Below are positions 50,801 through 64,000 of a stretch of 64,000 nucleotides of DNA, piece by piece. Origin of the DNA: Sapria himalayana (Eukaryota > Streptophyta > Magnoliopsida > Malpighiales > Rafflesiaceae); contig JAREIK010009602.1 in NCBI GenBank assembly GCA_029783825.1, positions 36,202-100,201 of the forward strand. Direction: 5' to 3'. Below the pieces are notes generated by a model, which did not search any database, was not told the origin of the DNA, and saw nothing but the letters and a program-made list of their open reading frames with translations. Position 1 is the first letter of the stretch. Each line of letters starts with the position of its first letter. A program made the translations under genes and the position numbers.

Positions 50801-53800
50801 CAGATATAATGATATTAAGATAGATAGAATGATAAATAGATAGACAGCTAGATAGACAAATAGATAGATAGAAAGATAGAATGGTAGATAGATAAATAAA
50901 TTGATACATTGATAGATAGATAGAAGTCATATAGATAAATATATAGACATATAGTTAGATAGATAGATATACAGATAAATAGATAGATATACAGATAAAT
51001 AGATAGATAAAAAGAAAGATTGATAAGTAGAAGGATAGATAGATTGGTATATAGATTTATAGACAAACTGATTGATAGATTGATAGAGAGATTGATAGAC
51101 AGACAGACAGATAGACAAATAAATAAATTGAGATATAGTTTAGATTGATAGATAGATTAATGATAGATTAATAAATATATAGATAAATAGAAATAGACAT
51201 ATAGATATATGCTTTGATAGAAATTTTGATAGATAGATAACAGATAGATAAACAGATAGATAATTAGATAGATAGTTAGATAAATATATAGATAAATAGA
51301 CAAATAGATATATAGATTTATTGATTGACATAATGATAGACAGATTTATTGATAGATTGAAATATAGACTGATAGTCATATTGATAAATAGATTGATTGA
51401 TAGATTTATAAACAATTAGAATGGAATATAGATAGATAGATAGATAAATACACAGAAAATAGATAGATAGATATTTAGATTGATAGACAGATAGACAGAA
51501 AAATAAATTGATTGATAGATAGATAGATAACATTACAATAGATAGATAGATAGATATACAGATAGATATACATATATATAGATAATAAATAGATAGATAG
51601 ATAGAGAGACAAATTGAAAATAGATAGATAGATTTATAGATAAATTGATTGATACATAGATTGATTGTGATTGATAAACTAAATATTCATATACTTATTG
51701 AAAGACTAATAAATATTCAATTTGATATAGATAGATAAATAGACTAATAGATTGATTGATTATTTAAATGATAGAGATTCATATAAAGATTTATAAACAT
51801 ATTGATAGATAAATTTATAGACATATTTATAGACACGTTTATTGATCGATAGATTGTTGGATTGATAGACAGATTAATAGACAGATTAAGATAGATTGAT
51901 AGACAGATTAATAGACAGATTAATAGAGATTAATAGACAGATTAATAGATAGATTGATAAAAAATAGACAGATAGATTGATTGATAGAAAAATAGACATA
52001 TAGATAAACATATTGGTAGATAGATAGATAAATAGATAGATTGATAGATTGACTAATAGATTGATAGATAGATATATAGACTATTGATAGACAGATTAAT
52101 ATAAAGATTGATAAATAGAATGATAGATAGATAGATATGTAAATAGATATATAGATCTATAAATAATATTTAGATAGACATATATATATAGACCAATAAA
52201 CAAATAGATAGACATAAAGATAACTAGAAAGATAGATAGAATATTAGGCAGATATAAAGACATATAGATATACAGATAGAAAGGCTATATATAGTAAGAT
52301 AGATAGATTGATTGACATATAGATGGATAAATAGATAGAAAAAAATATAGATAGATTGATTGATTGATAAATAGATAGATAGATAGACAGACACATAGAT
52401 AGATATATAGATAGATAGATAGATAAGTATATATTATTTACATTTAAATATATAGATAGTTTAACACATAAATAGATAGATAGATAGATAAAAAGATTAA
52501 TAGATTGATAGAGAGATAACAGACAAATACATTGACAAATAGATAGACATATAGAAAAACAAACAAATAGTTAGATAGTTAGATAGATAGACACATAGAC
52601 AGAAAGATAAATAGATAGATAGATAGATAGATATATAGACAGATAAATAGATAAATAGAAAGATAAATAGACTAATCGATAGCAGTTTGATAGACATATG
52701 GATAGATACACAGACAGACAAATAGTCAAGCATACAAATATAATAAGAGATATAGATATATAGATAGATAGACAAATAGATAGATAGAATGATAAAAAAA
52801 TAGATAGATCGATAGACATACATATAGATAGATAAATACATAAATAGATAGAACAATAGTTAGACAGATAGAAAGAAAAATAGATAGATATAGATTGATA
52901 TATAGATAGATATACATACATACAGATAGATAGATAAATAGAGTGATAGATAGATAGATAGATAGATGATAGATAGATTGATAGAGTGATAGATAGATAG
53001 ATAGACAGATAGATAGATAGATAGATGGATACATAGATAGATATGTAGATAGTTAGATAGAAGATAGAAAAATAGATAAATAGACAAATAAATGTATATA
53101 TAAATAGATAGATATATAGATAGATAGAAAGATAGAAAGAAGAAAGATAGATAGATAGGTTGACATATTGAATAATTGATTGATAGATATATTGATAAAT
53201 AAATTGATAGAATGATTGAAAGACAAAATGATAAATGGATTTATAGAAAGATTGATATATAGATTCAAAACAAATTGATAGATTGATTGAAAGATAGATT
53301 GATACAAAAATAGATAGACAAAAAAAATTTTGATAGACTTTTTGATAGACAGATTGATAGATAGATTGATAGACAAATTGATAAAAAATAAGTACACTTA
53401 TAGATAGATAAATAAATAGATAGATAAAGATATGTATAGATAGACACATATATAAGAGATAGAAAGATAGATAGATAGAAATATAGATAGATAGTTGGTT
53501 AGTTAGATAGAAAGATTGATTGATTGATAGATAAATTGATAGACAAATTCATAAAATAGATTGATAGAAAGATTGTTAGACAGATTGATAGAGAGATTGA
53601 TAGACAAATTGATAGACATATTGATAGAAAGATTGATATAGATAGATAAATAGACAGAATGATAAATAGATAGATAGTCATATAGATCGATAGATTAATA
53701 GATAGACAAACAGACAGATAGACAGACAGATAGATATATTGATATACACATAAATTGACTGATAGATAGATAGATATTTATATAGATAGATAGATAGATA

Positions 53801-56800
53801 GATTTATTGATAGACAGAATGATAGAAAGATTGATAGATAGAGTGATAAACAAATTGTTATACAGATAGATAGATAGATTAATAAACAGATTGATAGACA
53901 TTTTAAAAATAGATGATAGATAGATTAATAGATGGATTGTTTCATAGATTATTGACAGAAAGAAATAGATTGATAGATAGATTGATAGATAGATAGATTG
54001 ATAGATAGATAGATAACAAATTGCTAGATAGATAGAAAAACATCTAGATAAATAGATAGACTGATAGAGAGATAGATAGATAATAGAAAGATAGATAGAT
54101 TAATACATAGATAGATAGCCAAAAAGATAGAGAGATGTATAGACAGATTGATAGGTAGATTGATAGGTAGATTTATAGACAGATTGATAGTAAGATTGAT
54201 AGACAGATTGATATACAAATAGATAGAGAGTTTGATATATAGATAGATAGATAGACTTATTTATATACACATAGATTGCTAGATAGTTAGATAGATAGAT
54301 AAAAAATAGATATATACATAGATAATATATAGATAGATAGATACATTGACAGCTAGATAGATGGACAGATAGATATACAGATTATTAAATAGTATATTGA
54401 AAAATTAATTGATAGATAGATTCACAGATAGATAGACAAATAGAGAGGCACATGTATATAAAAATGATTTACATATGGATTGACAAAGAGATAGATAGAA
54501 AGAGAAAGATATATAGACAAATAGAAACACAGATAGACATATAAATTGATAGATAGAAATAGATAATTAGATAGAAATATAGATAGATAGTTAGACAAAT
54601 AGAGAAACAAATAGATAGATAGATAGCTAGCTAGATAGACAGATAGATAGTTAGATAGAGAGATATACAAACATATAGAAAACAAATAGATAGATAAATA
54701 GATAGATAAATATAGATAGACAAATTGATAGACATACAAATAGATGGATAGATAGATACATATATAGATTGACTAATAGATAGACAGACATACATATAGT
54801 TAGACATATAGATAGAAAGATAGATAGATATATAGACAGACATATGATAGACAAATAAACTATAGACAAACAAAGATAAATAAAGAAAGACAGATATACT
54901 AATAGACATATATACACAATTAGGCTGCTAGACTATCAGGTAGGTAGAAAGCGAGACAAACGAACAAACAATACAACAAATAGATGATAGATATATAAAT
55001 TGATAGATAGATTAAAGATAGACATATATTGATTGATATATAGAGTTCTAGACAAATACATAGAAAAATACATAGAAAGATAGATAGATATATAGGTAGA
55101 AAGATAGATAAAATATAATTTGATCAATAGATAGACAAATATAAAATAGACAAATAGATAGACAAATAGATAGAAATAATTATATACAGATAGATAAATA
55201 GATAAATAGATAGATAGATGTTATATAGTTATTTAGTTAGTTAGATATATATAGATTGATTGATAAATTAATATAAATATAAATAGAAAAATTAATAGAA
55301 AATTAATAGAAAAATTGCTAGACAGATAGAATAGATTGATTGACAGATCAATAGATATATAGATATATAGATAGATATATAGATAGATATATAGATGATT
55401 GATATAGAGATAGATAAACATAATGAAAGACATATAGATAGATAGATAGATATACAAATATGTAGCCAATAGATATGTAAGTTATTTGATAGATAAATAG
55501 ACAGATATATAAAGATACAGATAGATAGATAGCTAATTAGATAGATAGACAGTTAGATTGAGAGATAGATAGCTAAGATAGATAGACATTAGATTGAGAG
55601 ATAGATAGACAGATAGATAACATATAGTAGATATAGTTATAGAAAGACAGGCAGAAAGAAATAAAGATAGATATATAGTTATAGATAGATAGATAGATAG
55701 ACAGTTAGATAGACAAATAGATAGATAGAAAGATAGATAATAGATAAATAGATAAACAATTAGATAGACAAATAAATAGATAGATAGTTAAACAGATTTA
55801 TAGATAGATTTATAGATAGATTGAAGACAAATAGATTGAAAGACTGATAGACAATTAGATAGAGAAATAGATAGGCCTATAGATAGAAAGATAGACAAAT
55901 AGATAGACTAAAAGACAAATAGACATATATATATATATATAATATTTAGATAGATAGATTGATAGACAAATTATTAAAAATTTTGATAGATTGATTGATA
56001 GACCAATTGATTGACATTTTGATCGATAGATTGATATATAGATTGATAAATAGATCTATAGACAAATTGATATATAGATTCATAGATACATTGATAGACA
56101 GATTAAATGACAAATAGAAAGACAGACATATAAATACAAATATAGATTGATAAAAAGATAGATAGATAGACAGATAGTTAAATAGATAGACAGACATATA
56201 AATACAAATATAGATTGATAAAAAGATAGATAGATAGACAGATAGTTAAATAGATAGACAAATAGAAAGGTAGATTGATAGATTGATAGATAGATAGACA
56301 AATAGATTGACAAAAGGATAGACAAAAGATAGATAGATAGATAGATAAATATATACCTAAATAAATAAACAAATAGATATATAGATAGATAGATAGATAG
56401 ATAGACATACATATATAAATAGATAGATAGATTATTAAAAAAATAGAAAGAAAGATAGATAGATAGAATGCATATAGATAGAAAGAATGATACACAGAAA
56501 GATAGATAGTTAGATAAATAGATTGTAAGATAGATAGTTATAAAGATATATATACATATAATATAGATAGATAGAAAGATTGATAACATATAGATAGATA
56601 GATAGATGATATAGATAGATAGATAGACAAGTAGATAGATAGATAGATTTATAGTGAGACAGATAGATAGATAACAGATAGATATATAAAGAGTTAGAAA
56701 TATAGATATATAAATTGATAGACAAATAAGATCAATAGACAGATAGATATAGATAGTCAAATAGAAAGACATATAAATAGACAAAAAGATATACAGATAG

Positions 56801-58884
56801 ATAGATAGCTTATAGATAAAAAGTCGATTGGGCATGTAGATAATCAAGCATATAGAATGATAAAAAGATAAATAGATATATATATATATATAGACAAATA
56901 GATAGAAATATAGATAGATAGATTGCTAGATAGATATATAGATATATTGATTGATTAATAGACAGACAAATTGATAGATAGATAGAGATAGACAAATAGA
57001 TATGATATAGATAGACAAATAGATAGATAGATAGATAGATATAGACATATATATTGATTGATAGATAGATAGAAATATAGATAGATTTATAGATAGATAG
57101 ATATATAAACATATAGATAGACACACATATAGTTAGAAAGATTGAGCGATAGATTGATAGAGAGATAGAAAGTTATACAGATATTCATATAGATAGACAG
57201 ATAAAATGATAGATAGACAAATAGATAAATAGATTGATAGATAAATAGATATATTGAATGATAGATAGGTATATCAACAATTGATAGACAGATAAATAGA
57301 TTAATACATAGATATAAAGAATGATAAATAGTTAGATTGAAAGATTGATAGATAGATTGATAAATAGATAGTTAAATAGACAAGATAGATAGATAGACAT
57401 ATAGATAGACAGATAGATGATAGATAAATTGACAAATTGATGGACAAAATGATATATAGATTGATAGATAGATTGATAGAAAGATTAATAGATAGATTCT
57501 TAGTCATATTAATACACAGATTAATAGTAAAATTATAGACAGATTGATAGAAAGATTAATAAATAGATTGATAGATAGATGATTGACTGACAAATAGATA
57601 GAAAACTAGTTAGATAGATAGATTGACGTACCTATTTATAGACAGATTTTAGATAATTTTATAGATAATTTTATAGACAAATTGATATATAGTTTGATAG
57701 ACAAATTGATAGATCGATTGATAGACATTTTAATAGTTATATTGATAGACAGATAGATAGATAGATTGATATACAAATTTATAGATATATTGATATAGAT
57801 TGATAGATAGATTGATAGATGGAAAGTTTGTCAGATTAATAGAAAGAAAGAAAGATAGGTAGATTTATAGACAGCTAGATAAATAGATAGATTGACTGAT
57901 ATATATTTGACATATAGATACATAGATAGATAATAGATAGACATATAGATAGATAGATTGATTGACAAATAAATAGACAGATAGATTGATTGATTGATAG
58001 TGGATTAATAGATAGATTGATAAATAGATTGAAAGAAATGTTAATAGAAAATTTGATAAAAAGATAGAAAGATAATTTGATAAATAGATAGATAGATAGA
58101 CAGATATATAGACATATAGATAGAAATATAGATAGACAAATAGATAGACAGATATATAGATAAAAAAATATATAGATTATTATGAATATAGAAAAAGAGA
58201 TAGATAGTCAAATAGATAGATAGATAGAAAGATATAAAGCTTGATAGATAGATAGTTATATATAGATTTATAGATAGATATAAAGAGAATTAGATATACA
58301 GATAGATAGATATAGATAGAAAGATTCATAGATAAATTGATAGATAGATTGATAGACAGATATATAGACACATAGATATAAAATAGATATATAAACATAC
58401 AAAGAAAGAAATAGTTAGATTGACATACATACATACATACAGATAGACAGATAGATATACAAACCAATAGATAGATCAATTGTCAGGCATGCACACAATC
58501 ATGCTGGTAGATATACAAACATACATACAGATAAAAAGATAAACAAACATTCAGATAGATATATAGATAGATAGTTTGATAGACAAACATACATATAGAC
58601 AGAAAGAAAGATATATAGATAATAGATATATATACATAATGATATAAAGATAGATATATATAGATAGATTGATAGACAGAGATAAACACAATTATAAATA
58701 GATAAATAGATAGAAAGATAAAAACATAGAAAGACAATTAGGCAAAGAGGGAGATAGATAGGTTTTCTAAAAGCCATATAGACAAATAGATAGATAGAAA
58801 GATAGGCAGATAGACTGGTAGACAAATATATGCATAGATAGAAACAATAGACAAATAGACATGTATATAGATAGATAGATAAAC
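47816..58884 (-). repeat. GATA satellite, block 4 (inverted: TAGA on + strand)
   Basis: About 11 kb of GATA-type repeat with the strand sense opposite to blocks 1-3. It shows the same variants (GACA, AATA, TTGA). Sub-repeats include AGACAGATTAAT near 51880-51950. No genes; the - strand Ser-Ile-Tyr-Leu frames, up to 292 codons, are artefacts. The right edge joins the element 3 interior directly. Confidence 0.96.
56121..56256 (-). repeat. Perfect 68-bp tandem duplication
   Basis: The unit beginning GACAGACATATAAATACAAA at 56121 is repeated exactly at 56189, a recent duplication within the degenerate array. Confidence 0.92.
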
Positions 58885-59417
58885 ATATAATAGGCTAAAA
58901 CTCTACCCAAAAAATTTAGAGACACAAAAACATATTTACAGATATATAAAAACAAATATTATAGACATGAACAAACACAAATTAAAGTTGATTGTTATAC
59001 AGCTTCAACAAAAATCCAAAAGATGTCTAGCAATTATGTTTAGATAAAGAGAGTGCAAAATAAAATATTTTTAGAATAATAAAGATAAGATAAGTTAGCT
59101 CCTTTTTTTATAAAGTTAAAATCAGTAAATATGGGACCCATGGACTGAAAGGACCATGGTAATGTCTGAATGCATTAAATCATTTTTTTTGTCTCACATA
59201 ATGTGTCCTACAAAGATTCATACTTTGGTTAATCGGAAAAGCAAAGAACAAAACCATAATAAAAAAATTGAAACCTGCAAAATAATATCATAATTATTTG
59301 CTACACATAGACAAAAATAAATAACAGTTTAGATATAATTCTCATAGTTAATCATCCTCATAATATTTTTAGGGAATGCTAGCCTCTCCTATGAGGATTC
59401 GAAGCTGGATCTCTGAA

Positions 59418-61217
59418 TTATTCCAATGCCACTAACTGTGACTCCATGTAGGACATCTGTTGTTGCATTACATTTTTAATTTCTTTCATCTCATAATTTA
59501 TTTCTTTAATTTCTTGTATTTGTTCCATCAAATTAGTTATCTGCTCATCCTTCTTTTTTATTTTGGTCTTCATAACTACAATACGTTCATTTGTTTCCAG
59601 TGCTTGTTCTTCGACCGCTTCATCCATCATTACTGACATAGATGAATTATAAGCATGACTACTACAACAAAATGACACTCCCTTAGAGCCGATTGCATAC
59701 ACTCGCTGCTTATTTTGACCTCTTATTGTCTCCAAATAAATAGGATCATAATCAATTGGTTTATGATCCATAGAACCCTCAACTTGTTGATGAGTAGCTG
59801 TCACACGTTCATCTATTAGGTCTTGAAATAAAATAGAGAAAAAAACTATTCTAGATATACAAAAAATAAAATAAATATTTTGCATTCAAAACAATTTTCA
59901 TAATGTACTATAGTTTTATAAATTCTAATTAATATAACAATTTCTTACAGCAATCATCTGAGACTTGTTGTCAGCATACTGACCATCAACTTTTTTCACA
60001 TGTATCTTCTTGAAAATCTCATAAAAATTTGGATCTTGACTCAATTTTCCAGCCTAGAATATGTTTGTATTAAGTCATAAAAAAGGAAAAAAAATTTAAT
60101 AAAATTAATAAACCCATGCAGAGATTTTATTTATTGGACATTAGGACAACCACAAAATATTGAAATGTTTATAATTTTAAATTTGTACCAAATCTCGAGC
60201 ATGCTCGATGCTCGACTTTGAACCTCCAGTGTGTCGACAGATTCTTGTACCTAGTCCAACTACCTCACTTCGGCAATTTTTGTTTGCAATATCTGATTTT
60301 TTCTTCACATCTAGCTCCTCTCAATAATTATGCCACACGTGCCAGTCTTCCTTTGATATAAAATCAGGCATTTCTTTCATTTTCTTTAATTTATGGATAA
60401 AATCAGAATATCGTTAAGCAACTTTGATCTCCCATAATGACTTTATCTTTCCATCAAATTTGGGTGCCCATGTGCATTGATTCTATAAATAGAAAAATGA
60501 CAAAAGAATTTATATTAACAATAAGAACATAATTATTACAGCTTGAATAATAACCAACATAAAAATTATGTAATTAGATAAGTATTTTTCAAAGCTTTTA
60601 TTTTGTTATTTTTACCTAAAAATCAAAATATGACTCTTTTGTCGATTCAGAAACTTTCTTCCAGGAGAAAGCTTTAGAATTAGCCATTTTTTTGAAAGCC
60701 TTTGTAATTATTGTCGAACACTTGTGAGATGGAATAAAACTATACAAATAAATAAATAATTTTGAAAAATAGCAAATCATAACAATATAAAAAAACCACT
60801 AACAGTAACATCAAAATTTTATTTTCAAGTCATTTTTACATATTTCTTTTACCTCTCATCCATATATATAAATTTCTAACTTTACACTGACTACAGAGGA
60901 AGGCACATCATTTGATGAAATCGTTGGTATTGTAAATGGGGGAACAATCGGTGTAAAATGGGTGTAGAAGATAGAGATGGATCAAAATTTTGCAAGAAGC
61001 ACAATGGGTGGTGGGCTTACATCTGATAAAGGTGATAGTAGAGGTCTCAAAGATGGTGATGGTGATAGAAATGGAGATGGTATTTATGGTGTTGAAGTCT
61101 GGAATGGTGGCTATGAGATGGTTCTGATTCTACAACACGACGTAACATACTAAATGAATTTGGTTCATTTCTGTGTCCACGTCCACCTCCAACATGGCCG
61201 GGTCCTTTAGCAGCCAT
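59418..61217 (-). pseudogene. Transposase_24 (Ptta/En/Spm) accessory protein, multi-exon, broken
   Basis: TNPA-like plant CACTA accessory protein, thought to bind the subterminal repeats. Start ATG at 61217 gives MAAKGPGHVGGGRGHRN, a basic Gly-rich N-terminus, then a Pro/Ser-rich part. Conserved exons follow on the - strand: FKKMANSKAFSWKKVSES (about 60700-60620); WAPKFDGKIKSLWEIK, SKEDWHVWHNY, KKKSDIANKNCRSEVVGLG and the hallmark HTGGSKSSIEHARDL (60490-60190); QDPNFYEIFKKIHVKKVDGQ (60055-59950); and the last exon with YAIGSKG and a long Glu/Lys coiled coil (59850-59418). Stops at 60414-60416 and 60321-60323 interrupt the third block, and exon 1 runs into a stop. It lies just downstream of TNPD, as in other family members. 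Exon borders are approximate. Confidence 0.85.
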
Positions 61218-61563
61218 CTGTTGTACAAAATAAAACATAGAACAAAAAATAGGAATATGATGAACAAGCATGCATTTTCGAATAAAACACCAATATATTT
61301 CAACAACATACAAAAAGTCTTAGATAGTTTAAATTGATAATAAAATTATAACAATTTAATTATCGGCATCATTGTCATCCTCCAATGGATCTTCTGATAT
61401 CTTGTCTAATTCCGATAGAATTTCGAACTCATCTTCAGATAGAAATTTATCATCTTCAAATTTTATTGTACCACCATTTGAGTCACATAAATTTTCTGGA
61501 TATTCATCTACATTCAAAGGCTCAATATTATTTATGTCATCTTACTAAATACTGGTATAATTT

Positions 61564-64000
61564 CTAAGTTTGTACTTCTTTGTTGTGATGTTGGTACTTC
61601 AAATTTTGATCGAGCTTTGATTTTGCAAATCGCCCACCATCTTTCCTATCACGAGATAAACTCGGATATGTACAATAATAAACCTGAGCAGCTTGAACTG
61701 TCATAATGAATGATTCATATCGATTATATCTACATTTATGGTTAGCATCCAATAGTTTATAATCTGAAAGAATCATTGTGCCCACATTTGATGTTGGATC
61801 AAACCACTCGCACTTAAATAGTACAATCCTATTATTTTCGAGTCCGAGATACTCCAACTCAATAACTTCTTTGAGTTGACCATAATAATCAATCTCATCT
61901 GCACTATAACCTGAGTCTTTAATGGATATACCACTATTCATTGTTGTTTTAAAAGAACCATGCCTGATTTGTGTGAAATTTATATCCATTAACAAAATAC
62001 CTAGGATAGGTTGTCACATATCTAAATAGGCCTTTACTTAGATTCTAAATGAAAATATTTGAATATCCATTTGAAGGATCAATTATCTGTGACATAAATT
62101 AAAAAAAGTGATATTAACAAGTAAAAGATACTAATAAATTAAATAATTCAAAAATACAAAGCTTAATAATTCTTACATAATTTTTTAACCAATTCACAAA
62201 TTTAGTTTCTTGCATATAATCGACATCATTGCTGGAAATTACTGGATGGTTATAATTTAACTGCTCAATAAATACTGCACAAATATAAAAAGAGAGAAAA
62301 AAAATCTATCAATTTTTAATAATTCCTATTAAAGATAAAATTAAACTATGATTAAACCTACAACCATTTTGGGTATACATACTCAATATATGGTGCAACC
62401 TCCTCACAATTAAGTAAAATGTAGCTCTGGGTTACTTTGTACTCATCATATGTCATATATTTTTTCATTGCTCTTCTAAATGCTATTTCAGGGTACTTAA
62501 AATAAATAGTTTGTCCACAGAATCATCTTCTACCATCACATGACCTTCATAATTCCGTGGCACATTTATATTCTTTGTATTGACATGATCCTAAAATAAT
62601 AAGAACAAAATGATGATGCTTCTCCTATTAAATATGCACTGCAAATTAAACCTTCAACTTTTATCTTGTTTCTAACATTCAATTTCAACTTACAAAGATA
62701 CCTACATCCACAATGTTAGTTTTCAATTAGATTTAATTATAATATTACTTAAAGTAAGAAATAATAAAACACAGCAAATTATATGTATTTACCTGTCAAA
62801 AGGATACATCCACCTGAATTGCACTGGCCATGCAATCCTTGCTTCATATGCCAAAAAGACAGGCAAATGCTCCATCGAGTCAAAAAACTCGGTGTGAATA
62901 TTCGTTCAAGCTTACAAATAATAAGTGGAATATCATTATCCAGCCTCACCATGTCATCTATTTTGATTTTGGTTACAATTAGCTATTTCAAAACAAACTA
63001 AGTTCTGTAATGACCTCCCAAACAATTAGTGGAAGAAATTCACGAGATACAATTGGTATTAAACTCTGCATAAATACATGAAAGTCATGACTTTTCATTC
63101 TAAATAACTTAAATTTCTTCATATCCACATATCTACCCATATTTGACACATATCCATTAGAGAATTTCAAATTTTTAACCCATTCACACAATATCTATCT
63201 TGCCTTCTTATCAAGTGGGTAGAAAGCTTTAAAAAATTTATTTGTTTCCTCATTCAGTTTCAATTCAGGATGCCGACAATAATCATTCAGCTCTTGTCTT
63301 GATTTTAAAGTGTCTTTTATTTTTTCATCTGCAATAAGAATAGTATTGAAAACATTATCAAAATCATTTTTTTAATATGTATTACATCTAAGTTATGATG
63401 AATTAAATTAGACTTCCAATAGGGTAAGTCCCAAAATATACTACGTTTCTTGCTTCCAAATAATTTGCCTTTTGGTCCATTACTTCCAGTAGCTTCCTTT
63501 TTAGTTACATTCTTCAAACCCAAACTCTAAATATCTGTCATAATATCATCACCTAAACGAACTACTGGTGCAACTACCATCAAAGTTTTATTTTTAGAAA
63601 TGTAGTTCTATTTCTTCCAAATGGATGATTCGTAGGTAGAAACTTATGATGGCTATCAAACCATGACTATTTACCACTAAATTTGAGGGTAAATGTATCA
63701 GAATTTGTCATACAATATGGGCATGCGAATTGTCCTATAGTACTCCAGCTAGACAACATTGAATATGCAAGAAAGTCACTTACCGTCCACATAAGGGCTG
63801 CCAGCAAAATGAAATTTTGCTTTTTTGAGATATCATATGTATTCATGCCAACATTCCATAAATTATTTAATTCTGCAATAAAATACTAAGAAAACATCCA
63901 ACATGTCTTTCAGATTTTTTGGTCTTGAAACTAATTGACAAAAACATATATTGCTCCTTCATGAACAGCCACAGGGCAAGTTATAAGGTGTCACTATCAT
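61564..64000 (-). pseudogene. TNPD-type CACTA transposase of element 3 (5' part outside window), broken
   Basis: From the window edge on the - strand: tnp2 core with TYDISKKQNF, AALMWTVSDF and CPYCMTNSDTFTLKFSGK followed by an in-frame stop (63667-63669, where element 2 has Gln); SIFWDLPYWKSNLIHHNLDV (about 63440-63380); the DUF4218 start with GYVSNMGRYVDMK and MKSHDFHVFMQSLIPI (63191-62988); its continuation with HLPVFLAYEARIAWPVQFRW (about 62870-62810), out of frame because the T run at 62882-62887 is one base short; QSYILLNCEEVAPYIEYVYP (about 62430-62370); YFVNGYKFHT (about 62000); and an intact-looking DUF4216 (61995-61564) with DYYGQLKEVIELEY, LFKCEWFDPTSNVG and QAAQVYYCTYPSLSRDRKDG, ending in TAG. 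The domain order is that of full TNPD proteins. Stop and frameshift make it inactive. Confidence 0.88.

Larger units (their letters stand above)
58885..64000 (-). mobile_element. CACTA element 3, 3'-truncated, 5' part beyond the window
   Basis: A family member in - orientation with the fullest gene content here: TNPD (64000-61564) and then the Transposase_24 accessory gene (61217-59418), followed by the 3' non-coding segment shared with element 1. At 58885 the left flank of a triplet unit (AATAGGCTAAAACTCTACCC near 58890) is joined directly to GATA satellite, so the triplet array, 3' arm and 3' terminus are missing. Its 5' arm is outside the window. Coding regions are broken. Confidence 0.85.

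Noticed and set aside
47987..58955. Long - strand Ser-Ile-Tyr-Leu frames, up to 292 codons
   Set aside because: Same artefact in the inverted GATA block.

Overview
This is a nuclear window from a flowering plant, AT-rich and free of intact host genes. The plant assignment rests on CACTA (En/Spm-type) DNA transposons whose decayed genes carry the plant TNPD domain series (Transpos_assoc, tnp2, DUF4218, DUF4216) and the plant Transposase_24 (Ptta/En/Spm) accessory protein, on a plant-like topoisomerase II fragment and on a tRNA-derived SINE-like sequence. I cannot name the species.

About 45% of the window (roughly 28.8 kb) is one degenerate tetranucleotide satellite, TATC on one strand and GATA on the other. 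It lies in four blocks: 1-6969, 16550-19018 and 21002-29258 read TCTA on the + strand, and 47816-58884 reads TAGA. The long open frames in these blocks (Ser-Ile-Tyr-Leu repeats) are by-products of the repeat. The satellite shows higher-order structure: units of about 1.8 kb, 250-300 bp and 212 bp, and perfect recent duplications of 76 and 68 bp.

The rest is mostly one CACTA family. Element 1 (6970-16549, + orientation) is complete at both ends, has an ATC/ATC target-site duplication and sits inside the satellite. It has lost TNPD and keeps only a coiled-coil tail of the accessory gene, followed by three tandem units carrying GC-rich triplet arrays of increasing length. Element 2 (29259-46550, - orientation) has a 5' end but a truncated 3' end. 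It carries a decayed TNPD, one triplet unit, a second coiled-coil remnant, a fragment of a host topoisomerase II gene and a SINE-like sequence. Element 3 (58885 to beyond 64000, - orientation) has the fullest gene set, tnp2 to DUF4216 followed by the Transposase_24 gene, but both genes carry stops or frameshifts. Two further 5' arms without visible 3' ends lie at 19600-21001 and 46551-47815.

The family order, 5' to 3', can be reconstructed as: terminal inverted repeat, subterminal TTAGCGACGGA-type repeats, AT-rich arm, short GC-richer leader, pyrimidine-rich tract, TNPD, Transposase_24 gene, triplet-array unit(s), 3' subterminal repeats, terminal inverted repeat. No copy here looks able to encode a functional transposase. 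The most notable points are the triplet-array units, the satellite junction lying where a triplet array should be (58885), the captured TOP2 exon, and a 3.64-kb internal deletion with 3-bp microhomology that can be read by comparing elements 2 and 3.
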